Program-made: the position numbers and the translations under genes
Shown here: positions 1 through 8,453 of the stretch, in pieces
Position numbering within the stretch: the stretch's first letter is position 1
Layout: each line of letters begins with the position of its first letter
Assembly: GCF_013032445.1 (NCBI RefSeq)
Contig: NZ_WQCA01000011.1
Coordinates: 124,001 to 188,000 of the forward strand
Reading direction: 5' to 3'
DNA length: 64,000 nt
Source: Ruegeria arenilitoris
GTDB lineage: Bacteria; Pseudomonadota; Alphaproteobacteria; Rhodobacterales; Rhodobacteraceae
The notes under the pieces: model-generated
Seen by the model: only the letters and a program-made list of their open reading frames with translations
Told to the model about the DNA's origin: nothing
Database searches by the model: none

Positions 1-1126
1 CCGAGCGGAACCGACGGGTCAGGGTAATTTCCGCGGTGATATCTTCAAACAGAAACGCCACAGCTCCGTCTGGATGTGGGCGTCCGCTGACCGAGTAAAC
101 CGACCCTGACGGCAATGACCACGTTTCCTGATAATTTCCATCCTCGGCTGCTTCGAGCAGGTCGTTCATTTGGGCGCGCCATCCGCGATAGTTCTTGGGT
201 TCCGGCATCATGTGCTGATCGCGCAACCGATCGAAAAAGCTGGACAGACTGGGGCGGCAGCTGAGGAAATCCGGGGGCAGGGTGGTCAGGTCGATCAGAG
301 CCGGGTTGAACAGGGCCAACTGTCGGTTGCGGTCGAAGATCGCCAGGCCGATGGACAGTTGGGCAAAAGTTTTCGTCATGGTCTGGACGAATTTGCGCTG
401 GGCGGTTTCGGCGGCAACAATAGCATTGATATCAACCGCATAACACAGGTGGCCTTCGGGATGATCAACCTGTGTCAGATCGAACCATAGCTTGTTCTCA
501 CTGCCTTCGGACGAGATAGAGATGCGGGTTTTTGCACCTAACCGCGCATCCGCGTCCGCCCCGGGAAACAGCGGAGCCGTCAGATCGGTATCCGGGCCGC
601 GAACCTTTCTGACCAAGGCGATATAGGCGGCATTGCACCAACGGACATTGCCTTGATGATCCAGCAACCAGACGGGATAGGGGGCCTGCTCCATCGCCAG
701 ACGGATCGGATCCTGCGCGTCGCGCTGGACCGGGGTGGGACGTTCGGCGCTGTCGCGCAATTGGACGCGGACGATGCCATCAATCCATTCGCACAGGATG
801 TCTCGTTCGACAGTGCAGTCGATGGCGGGAATGACCAGCATGCCCTGATGCCGGATATGGTCGGGTGTTTCGGGAAAGCTGGGAAAATCCCGCTGCAGCA
901 GACGACGCAGGTCGGGCCAGTCGCGGACGGCTTCGAACCCTTCCAGCGCGATACCGGAATGGCTGATCAGGCGATTGCCATCGAATAAAAACACCGCATC
1001 ATACAGTGATGCGGGTGTGGACAAGCCGAAATTGTCACCCCTCTGCCTGCGGCGGGGCAAGAGCCATTGCACTGCCAGACTGGCAGATATCAGGCTGATC
1101 GCGGCCAGAATGATCCAGTCGACCAT
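1..1126 (-). CDS. PAS-domain sensor protein, probable histidine kinase (C-terminus off the window)
   Basis: The minus-strand frame is open from an ATG at 1126 to the window edge, giving at least 375 residues. It begins MVDWIILAAISLISASLAV, a single N-terminal membrane segment, followed by two PAS-like modules (about residues 130-235 and 245-370; the first contains YPVWLLDHQGNVRWCNAAY, the second LSIGLAIFDRNRQLALFNP). This build is typical of a membrane-anchored PAS sensor kinase, but the kinase core lies outside the window, so enzymatic class is inferred. It lies 60 bases downstream of regB on the same strand and could be cotranscribed with it. Its Shine-Dalgarno GGAGG sits inside a 7-bp hairpin. 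Confidence 0.75.
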   Translation of the reverse strand, partial: MVDWIILAAISLISASLAVQWLLPRRRQRGDNFGLSTPASLYDAVFLFDGNRLISHSGIALEGFEAVRDWPDLRRLLQRDFPSFPETPDHIRHQGMLVIPAIDCTVERDILCEWIDGIVRVQLRDSAERPTPVQRDAQDPIRLAMEQAPYPVWLLDHQGNVRWCNAAYIALVRKVRGPDTDLTAPLFPGADADARLGAKTRISISSEGSENKLWFDLTQVDHPEGHLCYAVDINAIVAAETAQRKFVQTMTKTFAQLSIGLAIFDRNRQLALFNPALIDLTTLPPDFLSCRPSLSSFFDRLRDQHMMPEPKNYRGWRAQMNDLLEAAEDGNYQETWSLPSGSVYSVSGRPHPDGAVAFLFEDITAEITLTRRFRS

Positions 1127-1130
1127 GTGC

Positions 1131-1152
1131 CCTCCGGAACTGATACCGGAGG
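1131..1152 (-). promoter_or_regulatory. Hairpin covering the ribosome-binding site of the PAS sensor gene
   Basis: CCTCCGG (1131-1137) and CCGGAGG (1146-1152) form a perfect 7-bp inverted repeat with an 8-base loop. Read on the minus strand, the 3' arm holds GGAGG, four bases before the ATG at 1126. The hairpin could mask translation initiation or act as a weak terminator after regB. There is no T tract. Confidence 0.5.
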
Positions 1153-1186
1153 AATTATGCGTGTGAATGGTTAATGGGGTCTTAAC

Positions 1187-2584
1187 TCAGACCCGGATCT
1201 GCTGGTTTTCTCCGAATGGAACAGGGGTGTCGCCAGTCTGCGCATCCACCAGATTGCGCGGCCACGACACCCGCACAATCGCGCCGCGGCGTTCAGGATT
1301 GTCGCACAGGGTCTGATAGGGGTCCGAGCCGTTGGCAAAATCCAGCTCGGCACCGCTGCGTTCCAGCAGGGTCTTGGCGATGAACAGGCCCAGCCCCATG
1401 CCTTCATATTCCGGGCGGGTTCTTTGATCTTTCTCGACCCGGCGGCGGCGCATAAAGGGGTCACCGATCCGGCCGATCATCTGCGACGGGTATCCGCGCC
1501 CGTCATCCATGATGTTTACGGTGATCTGATCCGTGGTCCATTCGGCCTCGACCCAGACATTGGCGCGGGCGAAGTCCACAGCGTTCTGGATCAGGTTGCG
1601 TAGGCCGTGGATGATCTCGGGCTTGCGCAGGATCGACGGTTGCTGAACATCTCCGTCCCCCGCCGGACCTTCAGCAAAGTGAACGAACTTGCCCCGATTG
1701 AGGTGCGGCTCGGCGGCCTCATGCACGACGGTCGACAGAGGTGCCTGTCGCAGATGCAGATCGTCTTTCCCGGCCCGACCCATGTCACGCAGAATATCGC
1801 GGCAACGATTGGCCTGTTCTCGGATCAGGGCGGCGTCCTCTTTCAGGTCGGGGCGGTCATCCAGTTCCTCAATCAGTTCGGAACTGGTCAGCTTGATTGT
1901 TGCCAGCGGCGTGCCCAGTTCATGCGCAGCGGCGGCAACCACGCCGCCCAGATCGGTCAGTTTCTGTTCCCGCGCCAGCGCCATATGCGTGGCCGAGAGC
2001 GCTTCGGACATGGACTGCACTTCGGAACTGACGCGGTGGGAATAGGCGCCGATGAAGACGATGGCGATGACAACCGCCGCCCAATTGCCGAACAAAAGCA
2101 AATCCGGAATCTGCAGTATCAAGCCTTGTTCGGTGCGCAACGGCAGGTGAAACTCGGCGAGCAAGCTTGTCAGAACAATCGCCACCGCCCCCACGATCAC
2201 GGTCGAGCGCGTGCTCATCACATTCGCCGAAATCGTCACCGGACCCAGCAACAGCAGGGCAAAGGGGTTGTTCAGCCCGCCCGTCAGGTACAGCAGGATG
2301 GCCAGCTGAGACAGGTCGAACAGCACCATCAGGAAGTTTTCGAACTCGGTCAGGCGCTTGTTTTTCGGAAACAGTAGGATGGCGGTCATGTTGCCCATGA
2401 CCGAAATACCGATGGCCAGATAACACAGCGCCAACTCCAGCTGCACCTGAAAATACTGTTGTGCAACCGTGATGGCGGTGAACTGACCGATGATGGCCAC
2501 CCAGCGTAGCAGGATCAGCGTGCGCAGCCGGATCCAGCTGCTGCGTTCCTGACTGCGCCATAATGTGATGTTGGAATTTGCCAT
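1187..2584 (-). CDS. regB: Redox sensor histidine kinase RegB/PrrB
   Basis: A membrane histidine kinase of the RegB/PrrB family (465 aa) that phosphorylates RegA in response to redox state. About six membrane segments lie in residues 25-185. The quinone-responsive motif GGLNNPF is at 102-108, the H-box with His221 (AAAHELGTPLATIKL) follows, and the redox-active cysteine is Cys261 in NRCRDILRDMGRAGKDD. C-terminal ATP-binding boxes include DDGRGYP and GMGLGLFIAKTLL. Length and the positions of all three signatures match the family. It is divergent from senC with a 92-base shared upstream region, the standard arrangement in Rhodobacterales. Confidence 0.96.
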   Translation of the reverse strand: MANSNITLWRSQERSSWIRLRTLILLRWVAIIGQFTAITVAQQYFQVQLELALCYLAIGISVMGNMTAILLFPKNKRLTEFENFLMVLFDLSQLAILLYLTGGLNNPFALLLLGPVTISANVMSTRSTVIVGAVAIVLTSLLAEFHLPLRTEQGLILQIPDLLLFGNWAAVVIAIVFIGAYSHRVSSEVQSMSEALSATHMALAREQKLTDLGGVVAAAAHELGTPLATIKLTSSELIEELDDRPDLKEDAALIREQANRCRDILRDMGRAGKDDLHLRQAPLSTVVHEAAEPHLNRGKFVHFAEGPAGDGDVQQPSILRKPEIIHGLRNLIQNAVDFARANVWVEAEWTTDQITVNIMDDGRGYPSQMIGRIGDPFMRRRRVEKDQRTRPEYEGMGLGLFIAKTLLERSGAELDFANGSDPYQTLCDNPERRGAIVRVSWPRNLVDAQTGDTPVPFGENQQIRV

Positions 2585-2676
2585 CGGTCGATTATGTCCT
2601 GTTGCATCGGCTGATCATCTTGATAGGTGTCCGGGCCGAAACGATCAACAACCCCTCTCATCCCAGGATTGATGCC
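2585..2676. promoter_or_regulatory. Shared upstream region of divergent regB and senC
   Basis: The 92 bases between the two start codons must hold the control signals for both transcripts. No clear sigma-70 boxes or RegA site could be assigned by eye. An AGGA lies ahead of the senC ATG. Confidence 0.4.
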
Positions 2677-3297
2677 ATGATCCGCCTTTACGCCATCCTT
2701 GCAACCGTTGTTCTGGCCGTTGGTCTGGGCGCCATGTGGCTGCTGACGCGGGGGGCGGGGTCTGACGATCAGTTCGCACAATGCCGGTCTGCCCAGATTG
2801 CGGGTGGTACAGCGGCCATCGGCGGCCCGTTCGAGCTGGTCAATGGCAAGGGCGAAACCGTCACCGACACCGATGTGATAACCGAACCGACGCTGGTCTA
2901 TTTCGGTTATACCTTTTGCCCTGATGTTTGCCCCTTTGACATGTCGCGCAACGCCGAGGCGGTGGACATTCTGGCCGAGCGCGGCCAGTCGGTGACACCG
3001 CTGTTCATTTCGATTGATCCCGAACGTGACACGCCCGAAGTGGTGGATGACTTTGCCTTCAATCTTGGCGGTAAGACTATTGGCCTGACCGGATCACCCG
3101 AGCAGGTCAAAGCCGCCAGCCAAGCCTACAAGACTTACTACCGGGCGCATGACAAAAGCGATGAGTACTATCTGGTCGACCATTCCACCTTTACCTATCT
3201 GGTGACGCCCGAGCAGGGCTTTCTTGAATTTTTCAACCGTGATGACACGGCGGAACAGATGGCCGACAAGGTCGGGTGTTTTCTGGACAAGCTCTGA
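2677..3297 (+). CDS. senC: SCO1/SenC/PrrC family copper-thiol protein
   Basis: An SCO/SenC protein of 206 aa. Residues 7-24 form an N-terminal membrane anchor, with a thioredoxin-like domain in the periplasm. The copper-binding CPDVC motif (Cys81, Cys85) and the distal His169 in LVDHSTF are all present, so the copper site is complete. The family assembles the CuA centre of cytochrome oxidases and is linked to RegB signalling. The ATG at 2677 is preferred over an in-frame upstream start at 2578 because it begins directly at the membrane anchor, and the earlier start would run into regB. Confidence 0.94.
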   Translation: MIRLYAILATVVLAVGLGAMWLLTRGAGSDDQFAQCRSAQIAGGTAAIGGPFELVNGKGETVTDTDVITEPTLVYFGYTFCPDVCPFDMSRNAEAVDILAERGQSVTPLFISIDPERDTPEVVDDFAFNLGGKTIGLTGSPEQVKAASQAYKTYYRAHDKSDEYYLVDHSTFTYLVTPEQGFLEFFNRDDTAEQMADKVGCFLDKL

Positions 3298-3373
3298 TCC
3301 GTTTGACCTTTGGAATGGCGCTGCTATTACTCATGTTTAAGCCAACGGCGTGAAATAGCGGAAAGAACAGAAT

Positions 3374-3928
3374 ATGGCGGACAGCACTGACCTCGATATC
3401 GGCCCCGATAAATCCCTTCTTCTGGTGGATGATGACGAGCCGTTTCTGAGGCGACTGGCCAAAGCCATGGAAAAACGCGGGTTCGAGGTTGAAACCGCAG
3501 GGTCCGTCGCCGCAGGTCGCGCCATTTCCACCGCTCGCCCGCCCGCTTACGCCGTGGTCGATCTGCGGCTAGAGGATGGCAACGGTTTGGATGTGGTCGA
3601 AGTTCTTCGCGAAAAACGCCCCGACAGCCGAGTCGTGGTTCTGACCGGATATGGCGCGATTGCCACCGCCGTGGCTGCCGTCAAGATCGGCGCAACCGAT
3701 TACCTTTCCAAACCCGCTGACGCCACCGACATAACCAGCGCGCTGTTGGCTAAGGGAGACGAACTGCCCCCGCCACCGGAAAACCCCATGAGCGCGGATC
3801 GTGTCCGTTGGGAGCATATCCAGCGGGTCTATGAGCTGTGTGACCGGAACGTCTCGGAGACCGCACGTCGCCTGAATATGCACCGCCGGACCTTGCAGCG
3901 GATACTGGCGAAGCGCAGTCCTCGGTGA
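3374..3928 (+). CDS. regA: Response regulator RegA/PrrA
   Basis: A global redox response regulator of 184 aa, the partner of RegB. The receiver domain (about residues 14-130) has the acidic pocket in LLLVDDDEPF and the phospho-acceptor Asp63 in AVVDLRLEDG. A short linker with four prolines (PPPPENP) leads to a Fis-type helix-turn-helix at the C-terminus (ETARRLNMHRRTLQRIL). The family controls photosynthesis, respiration and CO2/N2 fixation genes in related bacteria. What it controls here is not visible. It lies 76 bases after senC, on the same strand. Confidence 0.97.
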   Translation: MADSTDLDIGPDKSLLLVDDDEPFLRRLAKAMEKRGFEVETAGSVAAGRAISTARPPAYAVVDLRLEDGNGLDVVEVLREKRPDSRVVVLTGYGAIATAVAAVKIGATDYLSKPADATDITSALLAKGDELPPPPENPMSADRVRWEHIQRVYELCDRNVSETARRLNMHRRTLQRILAKRSPR

Positions 3929-4017
3929 ATTGCTGTCACTGCTACGTGATTTGATACTTCAGCTTTCATTTTCGATTGTCTGCTTTGAAAAATGAAGACA
4001 ATAGAGGAGTCTCTTAA

Positions 4018-4389
4018 ATGATCGGCTATGTGACCATAGGCGTTTCAGACATGGAGCGCGCTAAGGATTTTTATACGAACCTGTTTGCTGACAAAGGTGC
4101 AAAAGTTGTGATAGATGCTGGCCGCATTGCCTTTATCGGCAACGATCCCTCGGCTCCGATGCTCGCTGTTTGTACTCCATTTGATGGCGAAGCTTGTACA
4201 GCGGGAAATGGTGGCATGGTTGCCTTTGCAGCCGAGTCCAAGGACGAAGCCAAGGCACTTTATGACAGAGCTATCAATCTTGGTGCTACAGACGAAGGCG
4301 AACCCGGACAACGGGTGCCGGATCGGTTTTATGGCGCTTATGCCCGCGATCTGGATGGCAATAAAATTTGTTTCTACGTCTTCGGCTAA
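4018..4389 (+). CDS. VOC (glyoxalase/bleomycin-resistance) family protein
   Basis: A single vicinal-oxygen-chelate domain of 123 aa. It opens IGYVTIGVSDMERAKDFYTN and closes with a DPDGN-like turn (ARDLDGNKICFYV). Members bind metal and act on small molecules, but substrate cannot be inferred. The start at 4018 follows GAGGAG. Codon use and base composition are visibly more AT-rich than in the neighbours, which suggests lateral origin. The stop overlaps the stop of the convergent HD-hydrolase gene. Confidence 0.85.
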   Translation: MIGYVTIGVSDMERAKDFYTNLFADKGAKVVIDAGRIAFIGNDPSAPMLAVCTPFDGEACTAGNGGMVAFAAESKDEAKALYDRAINLGATDEGEPGQRVPDRFYGAYARDLDGNKICFYVFG

Positions 4390-4979
4390 AGCTGATCCAG
4401 CAGAGCTTCATGTCGCGCCATATACGCTCGTCGTACTTCAACCGGCGTGCGTAAGGTAATCTCCAACCCCTCCATCACCGCCTTGTCCGGCCGACCAAAG
4501 AACTTGGTCGCCTCGGCCTCGGAAAAGCCCGCGATCTGGGTAGCCTCCATCCAGGCGCTGATCTTGTCGGCCTTCTTGATCTGTCGTTTAACCGTTTTCG
4601 GTACCGCAGCAGGCAGGCCAAAGCGGATGTGGATTGCTGCCGCCAATCGGTAATCCAGCGCGCCGTAATCGGGGCCAACAGCGGATTTGACCGGCGAGAT
4701 CATATCTCCGATCACATATTCCGGCGCGTCGTGTAACAAAGCTGCGAGCCGCCATTTTACCGGTGCTTTTGGGGCAATCCGGCCAAAAAGCTCTTCGACC
4801 AACAGGGAATGCTCGGCCACGGAATAGGCAAAATCGCCTGCCGTTTGACCGTTCCAGCGGGCCACAAAGGCCAGTCCATGGGCGATATCTTCGATTTCGA
4901 TGTCCACAGGGGTCGGGTCCAGCAGGTCCAGCCTGCGCCCCGACAGCATCCGCTGCCATGCTCGTGCTTGTGTTGCCAT
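4386..4979 (-). CDS. HD-domain hydrolase, YfbR-like 5'-nucleotidase family
   Basis: A protein of 197 aa from the ATG at 4979. The metal-binding HD signature is present: an early His (SVAEHSLLVEELF), the HD pair in AALLHDAPEYVIGD, and a later Asp in KKADKISAWMEA. This pattern fits HD phosphohydrolases related to YfbR, which dephosphorylate deoxynucleoside monophosphates; the exact substrate is inferred. The frame extends further upstream to 5288, but that extension has no family similarity and would overlap the divergent gene at 5185, so the internal start was chosen. Confidence 0.85.
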   Translation of the reverse strand: MATQARAWQRMLSGRRLDLLDPTPVDIEIEDIAHGLAFVARWNGQTAGDFAYSVAEHSLLVEELFGRIAPKAPVKWRLAALLHDAPEYVIGDMISPVKSAVGPDYGALDYRLAAAIHIRFGLPAAVPKTVKRQIKKADKISAWMEATQIAGFSEAEATKFFGRPDKAVMEGLEITLRTPVEVRRAYMARHEALLDQL

Positions 4980-5184
4980 TCTGCCATGCCTTGTGAAGTT
5001 GGACACGCTAAATTCGCGCTTTTGTGTTATGATGTACCTGTCGAGATCACCAGCTGCCAACTTTTTCTTGACCAGTCGTGCTTTGAACCAGTGCGTGGTG
5101 ATACCGACATTTGTGCTGAGGGGGGTGCATGCTCCTCCTGGTGTGCCCCTCTCGGAACGTAACTCGTATCGAAGGGAGCTAGCT

Positions 5185-5499
5185 ATGTTTAAGCGTCTGT
5201 TTGGAATTACTCTGGCCTTTGGAATGGCCGCCACTGCCCCACCCGTATTTGCCCAAAGTTGTGCGCAGCGCGAGCATGTGATCGACAAACTGCAGAACAG
5301 CTATTCAGAAGAGCTGGTCTTTGGCGGATTGCAGAAAACGCGCGGTGCGCAGACGATCATGGAGGTCTGGACCTCGAAAGAAACCGGAAGCTACACGGTT
5401 CTGGTGACCCAGGCGAACGGCATTAGTTGTATTGTCGCCGTTGGCACCGATTTTTTTGAAGCGATCCCGAAGATCAAGCTAAAGGGTCAACCCAGCTGA
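5185..5499 (+). CDS. Small exported protein of unknown function
   Basis: A 104-aa product with a clear signal peptide (FKRLFGITLAFGMAATAPP, cleavage likely after VFA). The mature part has two cysteines (near residue 26 and in NGISCIVAVG) that could form a disulphide. The gene has its own GGGAG ribosome-binding site and lies between the divergent HD hydrolase and ahcY. No family was recognised; the pattern resembles short periplasmic proteins common in Roseobacters. Confidence 0.75.
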   Translation: MFKRLFGITLAFGMAATAPPVFAQSCAQREHVIDKLQNSYSEELVFGGLQKTRGAQTIMEVWTSKETGSYTVLVTQANGISCIVAVGTDFFEAIPKIKLKGQPS

Positions 5500-5601
5500 T
5501 TTAAAAAGCGGAATACCCCGTTTCCGGCCATTCGCGTTGCCACCTGCCTCAAGGAATGTTAGGGGCAATTTGGACTGTGTTTTACCGGAGTGGAGTAACT
5601 A

Positions 5602-6990
5602 ATGGCCGGGGACTATATCGTTAAAGACATTTCATTGGCGGGCTTTGGCCGCAAAGAGCTGGACATCGCTGAAACCGAGATGCCGGGGCTGATGTCACTT
5701 CGTTCAGAATATGGTGAGAGCAAGCCTCTGAAGGGCGCCCGTATCGTCGGGTCGCTGCACATGACCATCCAGACCGCCGTTCTGATTGAAACGCTGGTGG
5801 CGCTGGGCGCGGATGTGCGCTGGGCGTCGTGCAACATCTTCTCGACCCAGGACCACGCCGCCGCCGCGATTGCCGAAGCTGGCATCCCCGTCTTCGCCAT
5901 CAAGGGCCAGACGCTGGAAGAGCATTGGGACTATCTGGATAAATCCTTCCTGTTCGAAGACGGCCCCAACATGATCCTGGACGATGGCGGCGACGCGACC
6001 CTGTACATCCTGCTGGGCGCCCGTGCCGAAGCGGGTGAAGACATCATCCCGGTTCCGGGTTCGGAAGAGGAAGAGGTCATCAAGGCCCAGATTTCCAAGC
6101 GTATGGCTGCGTCTCCGGGCTGGTTCACAAAGATGCGTGACCAGATCCAAGGTGTGTCCGAAGAAACCACCACCGGCGTGAACCGCCTGTATCAGCTGGT
6201 GAAAGACGGCCACCTGCCGTTCCCTGCGATCAACGTGAATGACTCGGTCACCAAGTCGAAATTCGACAACAAATACGGCTGTAAGGAATCGCTGGTCGAC
6301 GGCATCCGCCGCGCTACTGATACCATGATGGCCGGTAAGGTTGCCGTGGTTTGTGGTTATGGTGACGTGGGCAAAGGCTCGGCCGCGTCGCTGCGCGGTG
6401 CCGGTGCCCGTGTGAAAGTGACCGAAGTTGACCCGATCTGTGCCCTGCAGGCCGCGATGGACGGGTTCGAGGTCACCCTGCTGGAAGACGAAGTCGCCAG
6501 CGCCGATATCTTCATCACCACCACCGGCAACAAGGACGTGATCCGCATCGAGCATATGCGCGAGATGAAGGACATGGCTATCGTCGGCAACATCGGCCAC
6601 TTCGACAACGAAATTCAGGTCGCCAGCCTGAAGAATCACAAGTGGACCAACATCAAGGAACAGGTGGACATGATCGAGATGCCCTCGGGCAACCGTATCA
6701 TCCTGCTGTCCGAAGGCCGTCTGCTGAACCTCGGCAACGCCACAGGCCACCCGTCCTTCGTGATGTCGGCCTCGTTCACCAACCAGGTTCTGGCGCAGAT
6801 CGAGCTGTTCACCAAAGGTGACCAGTACAAAAACGATGTCTATATCCTGCCCAAGCATCTGGATGAGAAAGTGGCCCGTCTGCACCTGGACCGTATCGGT
6901 GTGAAGCTGACCAAGATGGACAACGAGCAGGCGGCTTATATCGGCGTAAAGCCCGAAGGCCCGTACAAGCCAGAGCATTATCGTTACTGA
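5602..6990 (+). CDS. ahcY: Adenosylhomocysteinase
   Basis: S-adenosylhomocysteine hydrolase of 462 aa, a cytosolic NAD-dependent enzyme that splits SAH to adenosine and homocysteine in the methyl cycle. The NAD-binding motif [15 protein letters not shown] is intact. [14 protein letters not shown] supplies the catalytic lysine region, and the C-terminus [13 protein letters not shown] is the family hallmark completing the neighbouring subunit's NAD site. The start follows GGAGTGGAG. A strong intrinsic terminator follows at 7015. Its position downstream of the reg cluster is conserved in Rhodobacterales. Confidence 0.98.
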   Translation: MAGDYIVKDISLAGFGRKELDIAETEMPGLMSLRSEYGESKPLKGARIVGSLHMTIQTAVLIETLVALGADVRWASCNIFSTQDHAAAAIAEAGIPVFAIKGQTLEEHWDYLDKSFLFEDGPNMILDDGGDATLYILLGARAEAGEDIIPVPGSEEEEVIKAQISKRMAASPGWFTKMRDQIQGVSEETTTGVNRLYQLVKDGHLPFPAINVNDSVTKSKFDNKYGCKESLVDGIRRATDTMMAGKVAVVCGYGDVGKGSAASLRGAGARVKVTEVDPICALQAAMDGFEVTLLEDEVASADIFITTTGNKDVIRIEHMREMKDMAIVGNIGHFDNEIQVASLKNHKWTNIKEQVDMIEMPSGNRIILLSEGRLLNLGNATGHPSFVMSASFTNQVLAQIELFTKGDQYKNDVYILPKHLDEKVARLHLDRIGVKLTKMDNEQAAYIGVKPEGPYKPEHYRY

Positions 6991-7014
6991 TTTTCGCAAA
7001 TGTCGGAAAAGAAG

Positions 7015-7042
7015 CGGCGGCCGATTGGCCGCCGTTTTCTTT
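7015..7042 (+). terminator. Rho-independent terminator of ahcY
   Basis: An 8-bp perfect stem, CGGCGGCC (7015-7022) with GGCCGCCG (7027-7034), closes a GATT loop and is followed by TTTTCTTTT. Confidence 0.9.
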
Positions 7043-7047
7043 TGCCG

Positions 7048-7695
7048 TCAACGTAGTGAGGGTATGAAATCCCCTCGGCCTTGAGGGGTGAAATCCAATA
7101 TGTTCCACAGGGGCCAGGCCGCATCCACGTGCCGCGGATGCCAGTCGCTGGGCTCGAAGAACAACTCTGAGCTCCAGAAATGAGTGATGCCGCCCTGATC
7201 GCGTTGAAAGACGTTCAGGATCGGCAGTTGGCTTCCGTCTTGGGCTTCGGCCAGATAGTCGCGCTGATAATCCGTACCAAGCGCGGAATAGAGCGGCAGA
7301 TCATTCCACTCCATCTTTGATTTGAGAGCGACCAGTTTTTCTGTGGTGTTTTGAGCCACCACTGCAAAAGCTATTTTCTGAGAGATATGTGGGACTTGTC
7401 CATTCAACCCGTCCAGAAAGGCCGAACACATCGGGCAGGGCGACTGTGCGTCAGGACCGTACATGAGGGAATAGATGGCCAAGGTATCGTGAGAGCCGAA
7501 CAGAGAAGACAATGGTGCAGGCTCACCCCGTTCTGATCTGAAAATATAGTCCTGCAGAATTTCCCCTCCTTTAGGCAGGTTGCGCCGCAGGTTTGCAACC
7601 TTCTCGACATTGGCTCTTAGGTCGGCCTCCGCCTTCAGCAGGGTGTTTCGGGCGGCTCTGTATTGTGGGCTCTCGTTTGGTAGTGACACGGGCAT
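7048..7695 (-). CDS. DUF899 family thioredoxin-like protein
   Basis: A 215-aa protein of the DUF899 type. An N-terminal helix rich in Glu and Arg is followed by a thioredoxin-like fold: SLMYGPDAQSPCPMCSAFLDG carries a CPMC pair at the redox position, and HFWSSELFF / HVDAAWPLWNILDF are typical of the family. Function is unknown; a thiol role is inferred only from the CxxC. The start at 7695 is backed by GGAGG five bases upstream. It is transcribed towards ahcY and separated from it by the ahcY terminator. Confidence 0.85.
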   Translation of the reverse strand: MPVSLPNESPQYRAARNTLLKAEADLRANVEKVANLRRNLPKGGEILQDYIFRSERGEPAPLSSLFGSHDTLAIYSLMYGPDAQSPCPMCSAFLDGLNGQVPHISQKIAFAVVAQNTTEKLVALKSKMEWNDLPLYSALGTDYQRDYLAEAQDGSQLPILNVFQRDQGGITHFWSSELFFEPSDWHPRHVDAAWPLWNILDFTPQGRGDFIPSLR

Positions 7696-7893
7696 TGCGA
7701 CCTCCTGACTCCGAGTGGTAGTCTTTATTTAACGTAAATGTTAAATAGCGCCGAGTCAAAGCCAAGTTGAAGATCGACTTCACGGTTTTAGGGGGAATGC
7801 TGTGAATTTTTCCCTTTGTGCAATTTTTTGCGCCCGTTACCGTGTTTGCGGCGCTGGTGTAGCCAGAAACCAATTTTGAACCAGGAGATGACT

Positions 7894-8235
7894 ATGGGAA
7901 AACGCGACGATCTGATCGCCAAATACGCAGAAGACCTGAAAGACAAATGCGGGATGGACGCTGATATGGACCTGCTGACCAAGGTAACCATCGGTTGTGG
8001 TCCGGCGATTTATGACGCCGACGCGTCGACCGTGGCAGCCACGCAGGACGGTGAGCTCGAGACCGTCAAGAACAACTTTCTTATCAAGAAACTGGGTCTG
8101 GCCGATGGACCGGAATTGATGGAGGCCATCAACAAGGTTCTGGAGACTTATGGCATGTCCGAGCGCAACAAGTACCGTGTCGTGGTCTACTACATGCTGA
8201 CCAAGCATTTCGGCAAAGAAGCCGTCTACGGCTAA
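7894..8235 (+). CDS. DUF2853 family protein
   Basis: A small acidic cytosolic protein of 113 aa that opens GKRDDLIAKYAEDLKDKCG and contains TIGCGPAIYDADAS and FLIKKLGLADG, matching the DUF2853 family of unknown function. An AGGAG at 7883-7887 sits six bases before the ATG at 7894 and decides this start over the ATG at 7888. It is a single gene with its own terminator at 8257. Confidence 0.85.
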   Translation: MGKRDDLIAKYAEDLKDKCGMDADMDLLTKVTIGCGPAIYDADASTVAATQDGELETVKNNFLIKKLGLADGPELMEAINKVLETYGMSERNKYRVVVYYMLTKHFGKEAVYG

Positions 8236-8256
8236 ACTGTCCGTTTTTAGACGTAG

Positions 8257-8282
8257 CGCCCGCCTCCCATCGGCGGGCGTTT
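8257..8282 (+). terminator. Probable rho-independent terminator of the DUF2853 gene
   Basis: CGCCCGCC (8257-8264) pairs with GGCGGGCG (8272-8279), followed by TTT and further T-rich sequence. Confidence 0.75.
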
Positions 8283-8342
8283 CGTGTTTGAGTCATATTT
8301 TAAGGACTTAGCATTTGAATTGGGTGCCGAAACCCGGCTATG

Positions 8343-8447
8343 GTCCAAGTGTGACTAGGACGGTCAGAACCAGAGATTTCCATACGCGTGTGGTGAGTAG
8401 GGAGCACGCGGGGGTAGGGAAGGTTCTGCGTCCGTCAGGACCTTCCC
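8343..8447 (+). ncRNA. Candidate structured RNA (nested long hairpin)
   Basis: Five helices nest around a single centre: GGTCC/GGACC (8343-8347 with 8438-8442), GACGG/CCGTC, CAGAACC/GGTTCTG, TTTCC/GGGAA, and GCGTG/CACGC (about 8386-8390 with 8405-8409). This gives one long irregular rod with internal loops, a shape seen in 6S-like RNAs. A competing 8-bp helix, GGGAAGGT/ACCTTCCC (8417-8424 with 8440-8447), is followed by TTATTAT and could end a transcript. No coding potential is apparent between the DUF2853 and EVE genes. Strand is inferred from the better 3' T content. Identity with a known RNA family was not established. Confidence 0.4.
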
Positions 8448-8453
8448 TTATTA

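Noticed and set aside
5500..5601. SAH or SAM riboswitch ahead of ahcY
   Set aside because: The 102-base leader shows no convincing pseudoknot or conserved core by eye; a covariance-model search would be needed.
5704..6999. Long minus-strand open frame opposite ahcY
   Set aside because: It is antisense to a highly conserved gene, has low-complexity His/Val/Asp-rich translation and no ribosome site; a GC-rich codon shadow.
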